From a bacterium (GTDB lineage Bacteria; Pseudomonadota; Alphaproteobacteria; Rhizobiales; Aestuariivirgaceae): a stretch of DNA of 64,000 nt. A program made the translations under genes and the position numbers. This document shows, piece by piece, positions 8,900-17,720 of the stretch. Position 1 is the first letter of the stretch. Each line of letters starts with the position of its first letter. The stretch spans positions 57,689 through 121,688 of the forward strand of contig JALHQC010000007.1 of the NCBI GenBank assembly GCA_022842165.1, given 5' to 3'. The notes under the pieces are model-generated. The model ran no database searches and was not told where the DNA came from. It saw only the letters and a program-made list of their open reading frames with translations.

Positions 8900-10222
8900 T
8901 CACGAGTGAGGTGGCAACTCTGCCCCATCAATTTTGGTCTTCAACCACTCACTGGCACGGTAATAGCGAAGATTCAGCTGTGGCGCGAAGTTCATGTAGA
9001 ATGGGGCTTTCCTCAATGGCTCGATCGGCAAAGATAGTTCCTTCTCCGGCACGTCGAGCGCCCACTCGGAAAGTATGCCTCCGAGCATGCTGCCAGTCGG
9101 AACTCCGCGTCCTGAGAGACCCGTCAAGGCGACAACGCCCGGGGCTAGTCCATAAAGCCTGGGAATGGTGCGGTACTGCATGTCCAGCTCCCCGAACCAA
9201 AGATATTCCCAGCGAATTTCGGTCCTGATTTGTGGGTGTAGCCACTTAAGGCGATCTGTCATCACCTGACGGGTGTACTCAATATCATTGCCGCGCCTCC
9301 CCATTGGGAACATTGATGCAACGATCCGTCCGCTCGCATCGTACTTGTAGACGTAGATGTCTCCCCGCCCGTCATGCATTGTTGTATTGCACGGCAACAC
9401 TACTTTTCGTTCCTCGGGTGACAATGGCTGGGTCGCAGCAACGAACACCCGCATGATCTGGAAGCTTTGATCGAGACCCCTCCAACCTCCAACAGTGTAT
9501 GCCCCTGTTGCGAATATCACTTTCTCGGCCGTTACCATGCCTTTAGGAGTTCTCACGGCCCATTTGCCTTGCCCGGCCGTCACATCGATCACCGGAGAGC
9601 CCGTAAAGAGCTGCCCGCCCTCTTGCATCACAGCCCGAGCCAAGCCTCGCGAGTAACCCAAGGGATTGAGGTGACCACCCTCTGAGTGAAACCAACCGCC
9701 AAAGAACCTCGGGCTACCGGTCATTTCTTCGACCTCAGCCTTATCGACTAGCCGAGTCTTCGCACCAACCGCATTGTAATCGCGCACCTTCTTCTCAATG
9801 ACCTTGAGTGCTCCTGGTCTGTGAGCAGCTTGAATGTAGCCGTTTTGCTGCCACTCGCATTGAATTTGGTAGCGCTGAATAAAATCGGAGACGCGCGAAT
9901 TTGCCTGAGTTTGCCGTGAAATCAGCCGCTCTGCCCATGGTTGACCGAGCATTCGACGAAGCTCTGGAAGACTGTAGTAGGTAAATGTCGGAGTCGAATG
10001 CCCAGCGTTGCGTCCTGAGCCCCCAAAGCCAGCTTCTTGAGCCTCAAGGACCACCACTTTCACTTTCTTACGTGCCAACTCGATCGCGGTAGTCATGCCG
10101 GTGTACCCGGCACCGATAATGCAAACGTCCGCACCCAATTGACCTTCAAGTGCTCGCGTTTGTGGAGCTGGTGCCGCGGTGGCAAACCAGAGGGACTGAT
10201 CGAATGGTGAAAACCGGCTCAT
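8900..10222 (-). CDS. FAD-dependent amino acid/amine oxidoreductase (DadA/PuuB-like)
   Basis: The 440-residue protein starts with the FAD dinucleotide fold ADVCIIGAGYTGMTTAIELA and the second FAD stretch GFGGSGRNAGH near residues 30-75. It ends with a C-terminal FAD signature (YGLAPGVVALTGLSGRGVPTG). It belongs to the D-amino acid oxidase superfamily, which oxidises an amine to an imine and passes electrons to oxygen or the respiratory chain. The imine product is the kind of compound that the RidA protein nearby would hydrolyse. It converges with the PLP-enzyme gene (77 bases between the stops) and is the last recognisable gene of the catabolic cluster. Confidence 0.9.
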   Translation of the reverse strand: MSRFSPFDQSLWFATAAPAPQTRALEGQLGADVCIIGAGYTGMTTAIELARKKVKVVVLEAQEAGFGGSGRNAGHSTPTFTYYSLPELRRMLGQPWAERLISRQTQANSRVSDFIQRYQIQCEWQQNGYIQAAHRPGALKVIEKKVRDYNAVGAKTRLVDKAEVEEMTGSPRFFGGWFHSEGGHLNPLGYSRGLARAVMQEGGQLFTGSPVIDVTAGQGKWAVRTPKGMVTAEKVIFATGAYTVGGWRGLDQSFQIMRVFVAATQPLSPEERKVVLPCNTTMHDGRGDIYVYKYDASGRIVASMFPMGRRGNDIEYTRQVMTDRLKWLHPQIRTEIRWEYLWFGELDMQYRTIPRLYGLAPGVVALTGLSGRGVPTGSMLGGILSEWALDVPEKELSLPIEPLRKAPFYMNFAPQLNLRYYRASEWLKTKIDGAELPPHS

Positions 10223-10426
10223 TCTAGGTGACTATTGACTCCTCGTTCGAGAGCGCGACCCCTTGAGCGCTGGCGCGACCGATCTTTGTATTCGCAAAAA
10301 ACGTCGCAATTGCCCTACTGCAGCAACCCAATTTCGATTCCTTCAAATTCAAGATTGCATCATTCATCCGGCGGCCAAGGTACCGGCAAGGACAATAGAT
10401 CTGCAAGCTGGATGACGTCTACTGCT

Positions 10427-10651
10427 TCAAATTTGCCGGCACCCAAATTCAACGCATGACCTGGGAGCGGAAGAACACCCTGCGGAAGGGAATTTGTGGC
10501 CCACGGATTGGCGTTCGCGCCGCTCTTCTGGAACGAGATTGAGCGTGAGCTGATTTGAGTAGAAGTCCTTGGCCACCTTGGCGATGCGCGAGCGCTGCTG
10601 ATTGAGCAAGCCAGACAGCGAACGTGCTTCCTCCTCACCGCTCCTCCTCAA
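10427..10651 (-). pseudogene. Possible helicase C-terminal remnant
   Basis: The minus frame here reads like the charged helical tail of a SNF2-type defence helicase: LSGLLNQQRSRIAKVAKDFY, then QLTLNLVPEERRERQ. No helicase motifs accompany it, the frame breaks soon after, and nothing upstream joins it. I treat it as a likely fossil of a larger gene at the left edge of the accessory region. The assignment rests on sequence flavour only. Confidence 0.25.
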
Positions 10652-10712
10652 GTCAGCGAATTTGCCTTGTGAGGGCTGTCACCGGACAGAGAAATAATTG
10701 AGGATGATCAAT

Positions 10713-11102
10713 TTATTGGCCACGGAATTTAAGTTCAACACGGACTTCTTTCGTTTTCAACCTATCCAACCATGGAACTGATGGCGCGTCGCAGTAGGCT
10801 ACGCCTAGGACTGTCAGTGAAACGACCTCGATATCTTGCCATCCAGGAACTTGGAGCAGTGGCCGACTTTTGGGTAAGACAGCATGGGTGGCGTCGCGCA
10901 ACCCTTGATTAATTGATGGCAATAGTTTGCGGACTGCAGGTGCGTCCACTTTCCTTAGTCGTGTCCTGCCACGACCACGAACGTCGAGAATGCGTTGCAC
11001 TTCGAGCCATAGATCTAAAAGGCGCCGCTGCATCTCGTCGTGCATAACCTCGAAATCAACCAACAAGATGTTGAATAGCTTCCAAGCCGGTACGGTGCTC
11101 AA
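10713..11102 (-). CDS. Hypothetical protein, weak call
   Basis: The 129-residue frame starts at a TTG with no good ribosome site; an internal ATG lies 19 codons in. The composition is protein-like, with a helical Leu-rich N-terminal half and a beta-prone C-terminal half (VSLTVLGVAYC, KEVRVELKF). I recognise no domain. It is divergent from the exonuclease-like gene to the right. It could be a real small gene or the remains of a larger one. Confidence 0.35.
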   Translation of the reverse strand: MSTVPAWKLFNILLVDFEVMHDEMQRRLLDLWLEVQRILDVRGRGRTRLRKVDAPAVRKLLPSINQGLRDATHAVLPKSRPLLQVPGWQDIEVVSLTVLGVAYCDAPSVPWLDRLKTKEVRVELKFRGQ

Positions 11103-11168
11103 AGCTAGTTACGGCGGTTCGGGCCGGTCGAGATTGACTAACGTAGCGTCTGGGTGCACACTTCATGT

Positions 11169-11834
11169 ATGTCGTCATACGTTGTACACGACCTTGAGAC
11201 TGCGAATGCTGTTCGCGCATCGACCTGCCAGATCGGGGCTGTTGTTGTCCGCGATAACCAAATCATGGAACGTATTGAGCAGTTAGTTAATCCGGACGAC
11301 TACTTCGATCCGTTCAACATGGCGTCACATGGCATCACACCTGAGGCGGTGCGCGGGAAGCCGAAGTTTCAGGACACAATCAATTTGTTGTCCTTACTTC
11401 TTAAATGCCAAGTTGCCATCACCCACGGCCCTTTTAACCGGGTCGACATTGCGCGGACATCCGACGAGCGCAAGATCACACTATCAGTGACAATATGGCT
11501 CGACAACCAGGCAGTCGTCCGACGCACATGGCCCCAATTCACCAAGAGTGGCTATGCCTTAGGCAAACTTGTAAAGCAATTCAATATTCTACTTAAGCAT
11601 CACAACGTGCTGGAGGAAGCGCTGGCTAACGCCTCACTCTTCGCAATGGCGGTCGCGGAAAGCAGCCTACCGTTTGACGAGTCGTCCAAGGCGTTAACTC
11701 TGTCGGTGTCTACAACTGGCAGTCGAACCATGCATCGAGCAGGCGATCCAGAAGCGCCAAGCGATCAAAACTGCCTCACTCCAAAGGGGCTGCAACATCA
11801 CGTTCTAGCGATAAGACGACGCAAGGAGCACTAA
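11169..11834 (+). CDS. DnaQ-like (DEDDh) 3'-5' exonuclease-fold protein, probably catalytically impaired
   Basis: From ATG 11169 the protein is 221 residues. It begins YVVHDLETANAV, the ExoI motif with the Asp-x-Glu pair. The other motifs are altered: the ExoII-like HGPFNRVDIA has Asn where the family usually has Asp (normally PFDR), and the C-terminal HHNVLEEA has the expected His but Glu in place of Asp. The last 50 residues look unstructured. Family members trim DNA or RNA 3' ends. With two metal ligands changed this copy may bind but not cut, or be decaying. It lies alone between unrelated accessory genes. Confidence 0.6.
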   Translation: MSSYVVHDLETANAVRASTCQIGAVVVRDNQIMERIEQLVNPDDYFDPFNMASHGITPEAVRGKPKFQDTINLLSLLLKCQVAITHGPFNRVDIARTSDERKITLSVTIWLDNQAVVRRTWPQFTKSGYALGKLVKQFNILLKHHNVLEEALANASLFAMAVAESSLPFDESSKALTLSVSTTGSRTMHRAGDPEAPSDQNCLTPKGLQHHVLAIRRRKEH

Positions 11835-11979
11835 CTACTGGAAGTGTCACCAAGTTACCGTCATAGACAGCACGTTCCGGCTCCGGTTTCGAAAGCGGAA
11901 TAAATGGTCGAGCAGACCAAAAAAGTGAAATGAGAAGCGCTTGCCATTGGGGGCGCTATGTTGCCAAGGCAGAGTAAAG

Positions 11980-12684
11980 ATGTCTAGTAAGAGCCCAATA
12001 CAAGCAGACCTGCACCACCGCCACGAAGTAGCCTTCGGCAAAGACTTTCACAGATACAGTGGAAATTTATTAGATCTTGGCGGATTTAGCAGCGGCATTC
12101 ACAAAGTTATTAAAGATAGATATTTCTTAGATCATAGGTCGGTCAATTCACGATATGAAACTCCGAATCATGTACCTGATGTCGTTGCTGATGTGAGAGA
12201 AGATCTGGGCTTTCGGTCCGAATATGCAATTGTAAGTCTAATTGACGTTATCGAACATATTTCTCGTTGCGACAGGGAATTGGTAATAAGCCAAGCACTA
12301 AAATACGGATCGGAACGTTTGATCATCTGTTGCCCGTTCGAAACTGCAAAGAATAATTCTGCTGAGAGACTCCTGCTCAATCGGATTGGTGAAATCAGTA
12401 CGGAGCCGGGAGCGGCTTCCTCCATACTGGAGCATCAGTCGCTTGGTTTACCGAGGCAAGAAGAATTGATTGATATACTCGAAAGGCACGGACTGCCCTG
12501 GCAAATGTCATATCATACCTGCAGGGAAACGCTATTCGCTTCTTTCTATCGTCAGCTTGCGGCAGTTAGCCTGAAGGAAAGATCTGGCATTGTTCGTGAG
12601 TCTGATATCATGCTTTTTGAGAGAGATTCTGAGATGGCACTAGAGGATGCGTATCGAGTTAGAATCGAAGTGTCCCTACGTTGA
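11980..12684 (+). CDS. Class I SAM-dependent methyltransferase-like protein
   Basis: The likely start is ATG 11980 (MSSKSPIQADLHHRH), giving 234 residues; the open frame extends to 11941. Near residue 30 is NLLDLGGFSSGIH, a glycine loop of the SAM fold, and near 80 VSLIDVIEHISR, matching motif III of small-molecule and lipid methyltransferases. The C-terminal half is not recognisable. The acceptor is unknown. Its last four bases overlap the next gene, a nucleotidyl/glycosyltransferase-type enzyme, so the two are translationally coupled and probably act on the same surface-glycan or lipid product. AT content is higher than in the core genome. Confidence 0.65.
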   Translation: MSSKSPIQADLHHRHEVAFGKDFHRYSGNLLDLGGFSSGIHKVIKDRYFLDHRSVNSRYETPNHVPDVVADVREDLGFRSEYAIVSLIDVIEHISRCDRELVISQALKYGSERLIICCPFETAKNNSAERLLLNRIGEISTEPGAASSILEHQSLGLPRQEELIDILERHGLPWQMSYHTCRETLFASFYRQLAAVSLKERSGIVRESDIMLFERDSEMALEDAYRVRIEVSLR

Positions 12685-13406
12685 GTGATATAGGGCTCGT
12701 CTTGATCACTCGTGCCCCAGTTAGTGGAAAGGCGAAAACTCGCCTTGCAGCCGAGATTGGTAATTTTCATGCTGCGGAGGTAGCTCGATCTTTGTTTCTG
12801 GACACGATCCGAAAGCTCAACATGCTAGAGGTGTGCCCAAAGGTTATACTTCTCACGGAACCATTAGACCAGCGCTTGAGTGGCTTGGTCAAGGAAGACG
12901 GCTGGAAAGAGATAATTCAAAGCTCTTGTGACTTCTCTGGCAAGATGGTGGAGGCGTTCATGGGAACCGGTATGCGTGATAGGCCTGTCCTACTGAGCGT
13001 TTCCGACGCACCTTTCTTTGACGATGTTAAAGTCGCTTCGGCAGTGACTAGGGCGAAGCTCGGCGAGGCCTTTATCGGCCCCAGCCCAGACGGGGGATTC
13101 AATATGGTCTGCTTTAGGCCGGCGCTAGCGCAGGACGCATTCGACGGTGTCGCATGGAGTACTTCGTACGTTCTCTCGAGCGTCTTAAGAAATCTCTCCA
13201 AAGCCGGGTACAACGTCAATGTACTCGACGCTTGGCCCGACCTCGATGATCTTGGTTTCTTTGAGTCACTTTCCGATGACTCTATACAGCGCATGATTTC
13301 CTCTGCCCCGCAAACAATGAAAGCCCTTAAAGGTGCTCTTCGAGGGCGTACTGACCTCCGACCGAGCCTCCGCTTCTTCACGAGCCCAGCGTGGAACGGG
13401 CTGTGA
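12681..13406 (+). CDS. DUF2064/TIGR04282-type transferase (GT-A fold)
   Basis: Translation appears to begin at a TTG overlapping the previous stop (TTGA). The 241-residue protein reads GLVLITRAPVSGKAKTRLAA, a nucleotide-binding start like MobA/CofC-type transferases. SVSDAPFFDD (the Asp-rich metal motif) and IGPSPDGGFNMVCF follow, both typical of the TIGR04282 family. Members are presumed sugar or nucleotidyl transferases of secondary and surface metabolism. The substrate is unknown. The coupling to the upstream methyltransferase is the best functional clue. Confidence 0.78.
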   Translation: MSDIGLVLITRAPVSGKAKTRLAAEIGNFHAAEVARSLFLDTIRKLNMLEVCPKVILLTEPLDQRLSGLVKEDGWKEIIQSSCDFSGKMVEAFMGTGMRDRPVLLSVSDAPFFDDVKVASAVTRAKLGEAFIGPSPDGGFNMVCFRPALAQDAFDGVAWSTSYVLSSVLRNLSKAGYNVNVLDAWPDLDDLGFFESLSDDSIQRMISSAPQTMKALKGALRGRTDLRPSLRFFTSPAWNGL

Positions 13407-13722
13407 AAGCGATATGCGCTGCCTGTGCAAAACACGCCGAAGGGTAAACGGCTGGAGCTAGAGCGGTGTTAGAGGTGTTGCGTCCACACTTGTGTCACTC
13501 AGCTATGGTAGACAAGAATTAGGATACTTGGGTAAGGCAACTAAGGGCAAGCCATGTTTATCAACGTTTGTACTTTGTGGTGCGCCGAGAGGGCGTGATG
13601 ATCAACTGCAAAACGACCCAGTGCCACTAAGAGGGGCTGGTATTCAGGCGACGACGCAGGTGCACGTTCGCTTTCGGGGCCAAGGCAATTCAGTTGTAAT
13701 CCGAACTAGGCCAACATAAAAT
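13407..13722. other. Intergenic stretch, no gene seen
   Basis: About 315 bases between the DUF2064 transferase and the GT2 gene. Short frames occur on both strands but none has a ribosome site or a recognisable sequence. No convincing hairpin terminator or repeat is visible. A promoter for the GT2 gene may lie at the right end, where the sequence becomes AT-rich. Confidence 0.5.
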
Positions 13723-14733
13723 ATGTTTTCTGAGAACGGCGTAAGCTTAATCGGATATCTCCGAATGATCAATCCAGATTCCTCGATCATTACGCATCGG
13801 ACCAAGCGTTTCCCGCTCCCGGATGAAAAAGTAATTATGCATCGCGGCAATAGCGATACGAAGCCGCGAGTGACAATCGGAATGCCCACCTATCGCCGGG
13901 CTGATACTATTGACCGTGCGCTGCTTTCAGTTTGCCGACAAAGCTTTCGCGAGTTCAAATTGATCGTTTCGGATAATGCAGGACATGATGATAGAACCGT
14001 CGATGCCGTTGAAAGGGCCTCCATTAGTCTACCCGAAGTGCTCCTGATCGCGCAGGACAAGAATATTGGTGCTTTAGCAAATCTACATCGCATTCTTGAG
14101 CTGGCAGACACTGAGTATTTTATGTGGCTCGCCGATGACGACGAGATTACACCAACATATCTGTCAGACCTAGTACGACTACTTGATGAGAATGCGGCAT
14201 GCGTGGGTGCTATGGGTAAATGGAAGAAAATGGAGAGCCCATACTTCGGTGCCGTGAAGAAACAAATGAAGAGCAATCAGACAAGTCGGACTGCGCGAGT
14301 ATTTCGATACATCGCGTTTTGCCGCGACGACGCCCTATTTTATGGCCTACACCGCACAGACATATTGCGCCGTGGAAGATTTAACGGGTTCTTTTGGCCC
14401 AATAAGGCAGTACTTACTAACAGGTGCTTCTTATTCATTTTTGATCTGGTGTGGCAGGGGCCCATGGCGTATTCGGAAACTGCCACGCTCATTAGTCACA
14501 ATTACACAGAAAAGCACTATTGCCGTTCTATGGCGACGTCTGTGTCCGATCGCCTAAGAACATTAGTCCGCCGAGCAAATGTGTTTCTAGTATACTGTTA
14601 TAAGGCGACAAGCTACCATCCGCCAATGCTACTTGTTGCGGCGCCCGCGTCAATTATCGGGTTTACATTGGACTTAGCTACTGCGACCCGAAGGATCGTC
14701 GTGCGACTACTCACCGAACAGTCAGTCCGATGA
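13723..14733 (+). CDS. Family 2 glycosyltransferase
   Basis: From ATG 13723 the protein is 336 residues. Later starts at 13765 or 13837 are possible, since the GT-A domain begins only at residue 49 with RVTIGMPTYRRADTIDRALL. Further motifs are FKLIVSDNAG, KNIGALANLHR and the metal-binding WLADDDE. The C-terminal part has two hydrophobic stretches (MLLVAAPASIIGFTLDLA near the end), suggesting membrane association. It should transfer a sugar from a nucleotide donor to a surface polysaccharide or lipid. Neighbouring glycan genes support this. Confidence 0.85.
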   Translation: MFSENGVSLIGYLRMINPDSSIITHRTKRFPLPDEKVIMHRGNSDTKPRVTIGMPTYRRADTIDRALLSVCRQSFREFKLIVSDNAGHDDRTVDAVERASISLPEVLLIAQDKNIGALANLHRILELADTEYFMWLADDDEITPTYLSDLVRLLDENAACVGAMGKWKKMESPYFGAVKKQMKSNQTSRTARVFRYIAFCRDDALFYGLHRTDILRRGRFNGFFWPNKAVLTNRCFLFIFDLVWQGPMAYSETATLISHNYTEKHYCRSMATSVSDRLRTLVRRANVFLVYCYKATSYHPPMLLVAAPASIIGFTLDLATATRRIVVRLLTEQSVR

Positions 14734-14792
14734 AGTTTGTGCCGGCACGAGGCATTCTCAGTTATGGTATGTCATCCGTAACCCCGACTATG

Positions 14793-15163
14793 CTATCGCA
14801 TTTGTACCAACGGTCGTTGTGTGTGACCCACATGAGCCCATTGCCGCATTGCGATTGAGGTGATGGTCTCTGGTTTGGCGATGAGCTTCTGCCAGGCATC
14901 GCATGCTGCCTCGATGATTTCGTGGTAGGTTTCGAATACGCAATGGAGAGCCAGTTCGCAGGAAGATGCTGCCAGATGTTGCGACAGGTATGAGCGCGCG
15001 CGGGCAGGAGGATTGGCGTGATGTCGTCGGGCACGTCGAGGTTTGTCGATAGGTGCCATCCGGCCCGATCCAGGAGGAGAACGGCGTGGGAGCACGTGAC
15101 GACATGGCGGGAGATCTCATTGAAATGCAGTTCCATGGCTTGCATGTCGGATATAGCCGCCAC
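14793..15163 (-). pseudogene. IS630-family transposase remnant, frameshifted
   Basis: Two minus-strand frames together match the C-terminal part of an IS630 transposase. The first has AMELHFNEISRHVV, HAVLLLDRAGWHLS, VPDDITPILLPARAHTC and NIWQHLPANWLS, which covers the second catalytic Asp (LLLD). After a shift near 14945 the reading continues as FETYHEIIEAACDAWQKLI and ETITSIAMRQWAHVG, the usual C-terminus. The N-terminal half is absent, and the catalytic Glu region is garbled (RAHTC instead of the usual SPELNPVE). It is clearly inactive, and it marks the stretch as recombined. Confidence 0.85.
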
Positions 15164-15240
15164 TCAATCACTGCCCCACATTCTTCGGGATTGCATCATT
15201 TCTGCCGAATGTAGGCTCTACCTATGAAACTCATAAAACC

Positions 15241-16332
15241 TCATTTTAGCGACTCATTGATCGAGATGCAGTTTGATCGATCCGCTTCGTAGCGCACCAA
15301 ATAGTCCACTAGAGAGTTACGACGGCGCTTTTCCGCAAAATCGGGAAACCCCCAGAAGAAGACGTATTCTATCGTGTCCCTGAAGATATAGTATGAAGTC
15401 AATACAGCCGTTGAGTAGAGGCTAGCGATAACAGTCGGCTTATAAGCGATCTGCATCAAATGCGCCTCGAACGGACGATCCAGTGTAACAATTCTGAATT
15501 GCTTATCTGAAATCTCATGATTCTCACGAGGATGTGGAAAATACAAGAACTCGATGCCAGCGCACTGATAGTAACCTGCGATTTTGGCCAAAATGTCGGA
15601 ATATTGTTTCTGAGTTAACATCCCAGTTCGTATATGGGGTTGTCCTAAGAAATAGACTGTTTTCTCTGTCTTCACGGTCGGAACGTTTTTGTACAAAACC
15701 GAAAGATTATTTCGTGGCAAAATCGTGGGCTTTGACGAGCCGGGCGATATGTGAAGAGGCCAAACCGAAAAGTATTGAACGTCCTGCGCATATATAGAGC
15801 CTCGCGGATACATTAGTCTCTCAACGCGGTTCAGAAACGATTTAGAACTTGGTGTGTTCTGAGCATTCAATTCGCCCTCCTGTGCAAGCACTCGAAACTC
15901 TCTAAAAGTGCTGAATCCATTATCGATGACCACAGCTTTTCTTTTCAACACCCTGCATCGCCTTATTACAAGGCGGGAATAGGCGCTACCCAAGATGGAT
16001 AAGACCACGTCGTCTTGGGTCTTGATATGTTTAAGATGGCGCGACAAACGCATGCGGATTTGCGCCAGCATACAGAGGGAGCCGAGTTTGTCAGCAGTCG
16101 TTACTAAAACATTCCCTACGCGCGAAGGGCGTCTATCGAATAAATAGACTGCAGTCCATAAGTTCCGGTCAGCTAACATCTTGATTTGTTCAATGGAGTG
16201 GTGAGAGGTCGACAAAACATAGAGATAACGCCGCTCATACGGCGCCGTTTCCAAATACTCACGCAAGCATAGATAGTCAAAGGGAGCTTTGATAAAGCAG
16301 TGCACAGCGGTAGCTGAAGGAGTATTGTTCAT
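15241..16332 (-). CDS. GT52/polysialyltransferase-like glycosyltransferase
   Basis: The 363-residue protein resembles bacterial sialyltransferase-like families (GT52 and polysialyltransferases). An N-terminal Rossmann-like half (VHCFIKAPFDYLCLREYL, DDVVLSILGS) is followed by VYFLGQPHIRTGMLTQKQY, then FLYFPHPREN (the conserved His-Pro motif) and ASLYSTAVLTSYYIF (the Ser/Thr donor-site region). Family members add sialic acid or related sugars to lipooligosaccharide or capsule. Sialic acid synthesis genes are not in the window, so the donor is uncertain. The gene is AT-rich, stands next to an IS630 remnant, and looks horizontally acquired. Confidence 0.7.
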   Translation of the reverse strand: MNNTPSATAVHCFIKAPFDYLCLREYLETAPYERRYLYVLSTSHHSIEQIKMLADRNLWTAVYLFDRRPSRVGNVLVTTADKLGSLCMLAQIRMRLSRHLKHIKTQDDVVLSILGSAYSRLVIRRCRVLKRKAVVIDNGFSTFREFRVLAQEGELNAQNTPSSKSFLNRVERLMYPRGSIYAQDVQYFSVWPLHISPGSSKPTILPRNNLSVLYKNVPTVKTEKTVYFLGQPHIRTGMLTQKQYSDILAKIAGYYQCAGIEFLYFPHPRENHEISDKQFRIVTLDRPFEAHLMQIAYKPTVIASLYSTAVLTSYYIFRDTIEYVFFWGFPDFAEKRRRNSLVDYLVRYEADRSNCISINESLK

Positions 16333-16387
16333 CGTGTATCAATGATCTCCAACCGCCCTCTAATTTCACTACTGTCCGAAAAGACGA

Positions 16388-17026
16388 TCAATCCAATATG
16401 AGATTATGAACAATCCCATGCGACGCAGTATTCTCAGTTGCCGAGACAATCGTCCATCCAGCTCGCTTGCACTGAGTTTCAAAGGTTTTAAAGGGCATAG
16501 ACCTAACTGAAAATCCAAACTTGAGGCGGTCGATGATTTTTGAACAGCGGTCCTTGAGTTCGCGCAGAGAATAGTCGGCACGTTCTCTCGCCAGTTTAAC
16601 ATTCACGAGTGCCTTGCCTTGGCATACGCGCCGGTATTCCATGAGCACCTCCAACACTATCTCGTCCGTAGGCAGCCATTTAAGGAACTTGATTGACAGC
16701 AAATGGTCACACTCACCGTCCGCCCAAGGTAGCTTTCGGGCGTCAGCCTGCGTCAAGGTTGCGTCTGCACCATATGGCAATTTTTGCCGGCATTCCGCGA
16801 GCATATCCTCTGAAATGTCAGCCCCGCGGTATCTGTGCCCTGCAGCTAGTACTGCTGCAACCGCACGACCGGTTCCACATGGCACATCCGCGATAATTGA
16901 AGACGGCGGAAGTAACGCGAGGAAGGCCGCTATGGCCAAGTCGTCTTCGATCGCAACAGAATTATGCTTTCTAGTATCGTCATACTCGCTGGCCCGAGCA
17001 CCAAAATACTTCGTGTTCACGGGCAT
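16388..17026 (-). CDS. Class I SAM-dependent methyltransferase
   Basis: The start is taken at ATG 17026 (MPVNTKYFGARASEYD), giving 212 residues; the frame further upstream only repeats the neighbouring gene's end in another frame. Motif I is IIADVPCGTGRAVAAVLA, followed by YRGADISEDMLAECR (acidic residue binding the ribose) and DARKLPWADGECDHLLSI. This is the Methyltransf_11/25 type of small-molecule methylase. It overlaps the end of the upstream gene by 47 bases, so the two are coupled. A role in methylating a glycan or lipid is likely from context only. Confidence 0.8.
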   Translation of the reverse strand: MPVNTKYFGARASEYDDTRKHNSVAIEDDLAIAAFLALLPPSSIIADVPCGTGRAVAAVLAAGHRYRGADISEDMLAECRQKLPYGADATLTQADARKLPWADGECDHLLSIKFLKWLPTDEIVLEVLMEYRRVCQGKALVNVKLARERADYSLRELKDRCSKIIDRLKFGFSVRSMPFKTFETQCKRAGWTIVSATENTASHGIVHNLILD

Positions 17027-17720
17027 GGGCTTCAATGTGTTTGCCAAAACCCTGCTCCTTTGATAACTCGTCAATCGCCAAGCCCATCGACTGCAATTCA
17101 GTACCGCCAAACTTCGCGCTAGCTTCCAGCGCCCACTGACCGTGAACACAGTGAACCTGCACAAGCATCGATTCCAAATTTAGCAACTGCGCAATGGCGA
17201 TACGATGGTGCCCGGTTCGAAAATGGAGAAACTCTCCCCCTGGCGTGATCGCAACTCCGACATGACGTTCTGGAGTAGGCTTCAGCGTATCAAGGATTGG
17301 CAGGTAGCCATTCTCTCTCATGCTTGCGATTAAGGCTATGTAATATCTGTAGCTCTCATCTATATCGCGACAAGTTTCGAATAATGTACCGTATATCCCG
17401 TTTCGTGGTACGCCTGCCCTCAGTTCTGTGACCCGCTCCCGATATGAGCGTGAGCGTCGAAAGTCGTCGCCGAATGATATTAGATCTACCATCTCCCTAT
17501 AAATGCGATCGTCTTTTATTAGCGAGTAGGAGTTTTCCCAAAGCCCGCCAACTATAAAATAGTCGAAGAACGGCTTAGGTTGTAGCAGTTCATTGCCAAC
17601 AGGGCACTCTCTTTTGATCATCTTTGTGATCTGCGTGGGTCTTACACGAAAAACCAAGCGATCATTAAGCTGAGAATGCGCAATTGTCTGCTCATATCGG
17701 CAATCTTCTATCTTCATCAT
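16980..17720 (-). CDS. Hypothetical protein with a ParB-like GHHR motif
   Basis: The 246-residue protein has one recognisable stretch, LHFRTGHHRIAIAQLLNLE, near residue 165. It resembles the Gly-His-Arg nucleotide loop of ParB/Srx-like domains that occur in many glycan clusters. The N-terminal two thirds is charged and helical without known motifs. It starts the minus-strand trio of this protein, the methyltransferase and the sialyltransferase-like enzyme. Its function is unknown. An ATP-using or regulatory role linked to polysaccharide synthesis would be a guess. Confidence 0.7.
   Translation of the reverse strand: MMKIEDCRYEQTIAHSQLNDRLVFRVRPTQITKMIKRECPVGNELLQPKPFFDYFIVGGLWENSYSLIKDDRIYREMVDLISFGDDFRRSRSYRERVTELRAGVPRNGIYGTLFETCRDIDESYRYYIALIASMRENGYLPILDTLKPTPERHVGVAITPGGEFLHFRTGHHRIAIAQLLNLESMLVQVHCVHGQWALEASAKFGGTELQSMGLAIDELSKEQGFGKHIEAHAREHEVFWCSGQRV

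Noticed and set aside
11900..11935. Hairpin TGGTC-GAGCA-GACCA followed by A run as a terminator
   Set aside because: On the plus strand the run is A, not T, and on the minus strand the T run precedes the stem, so it is not a normal terminator.
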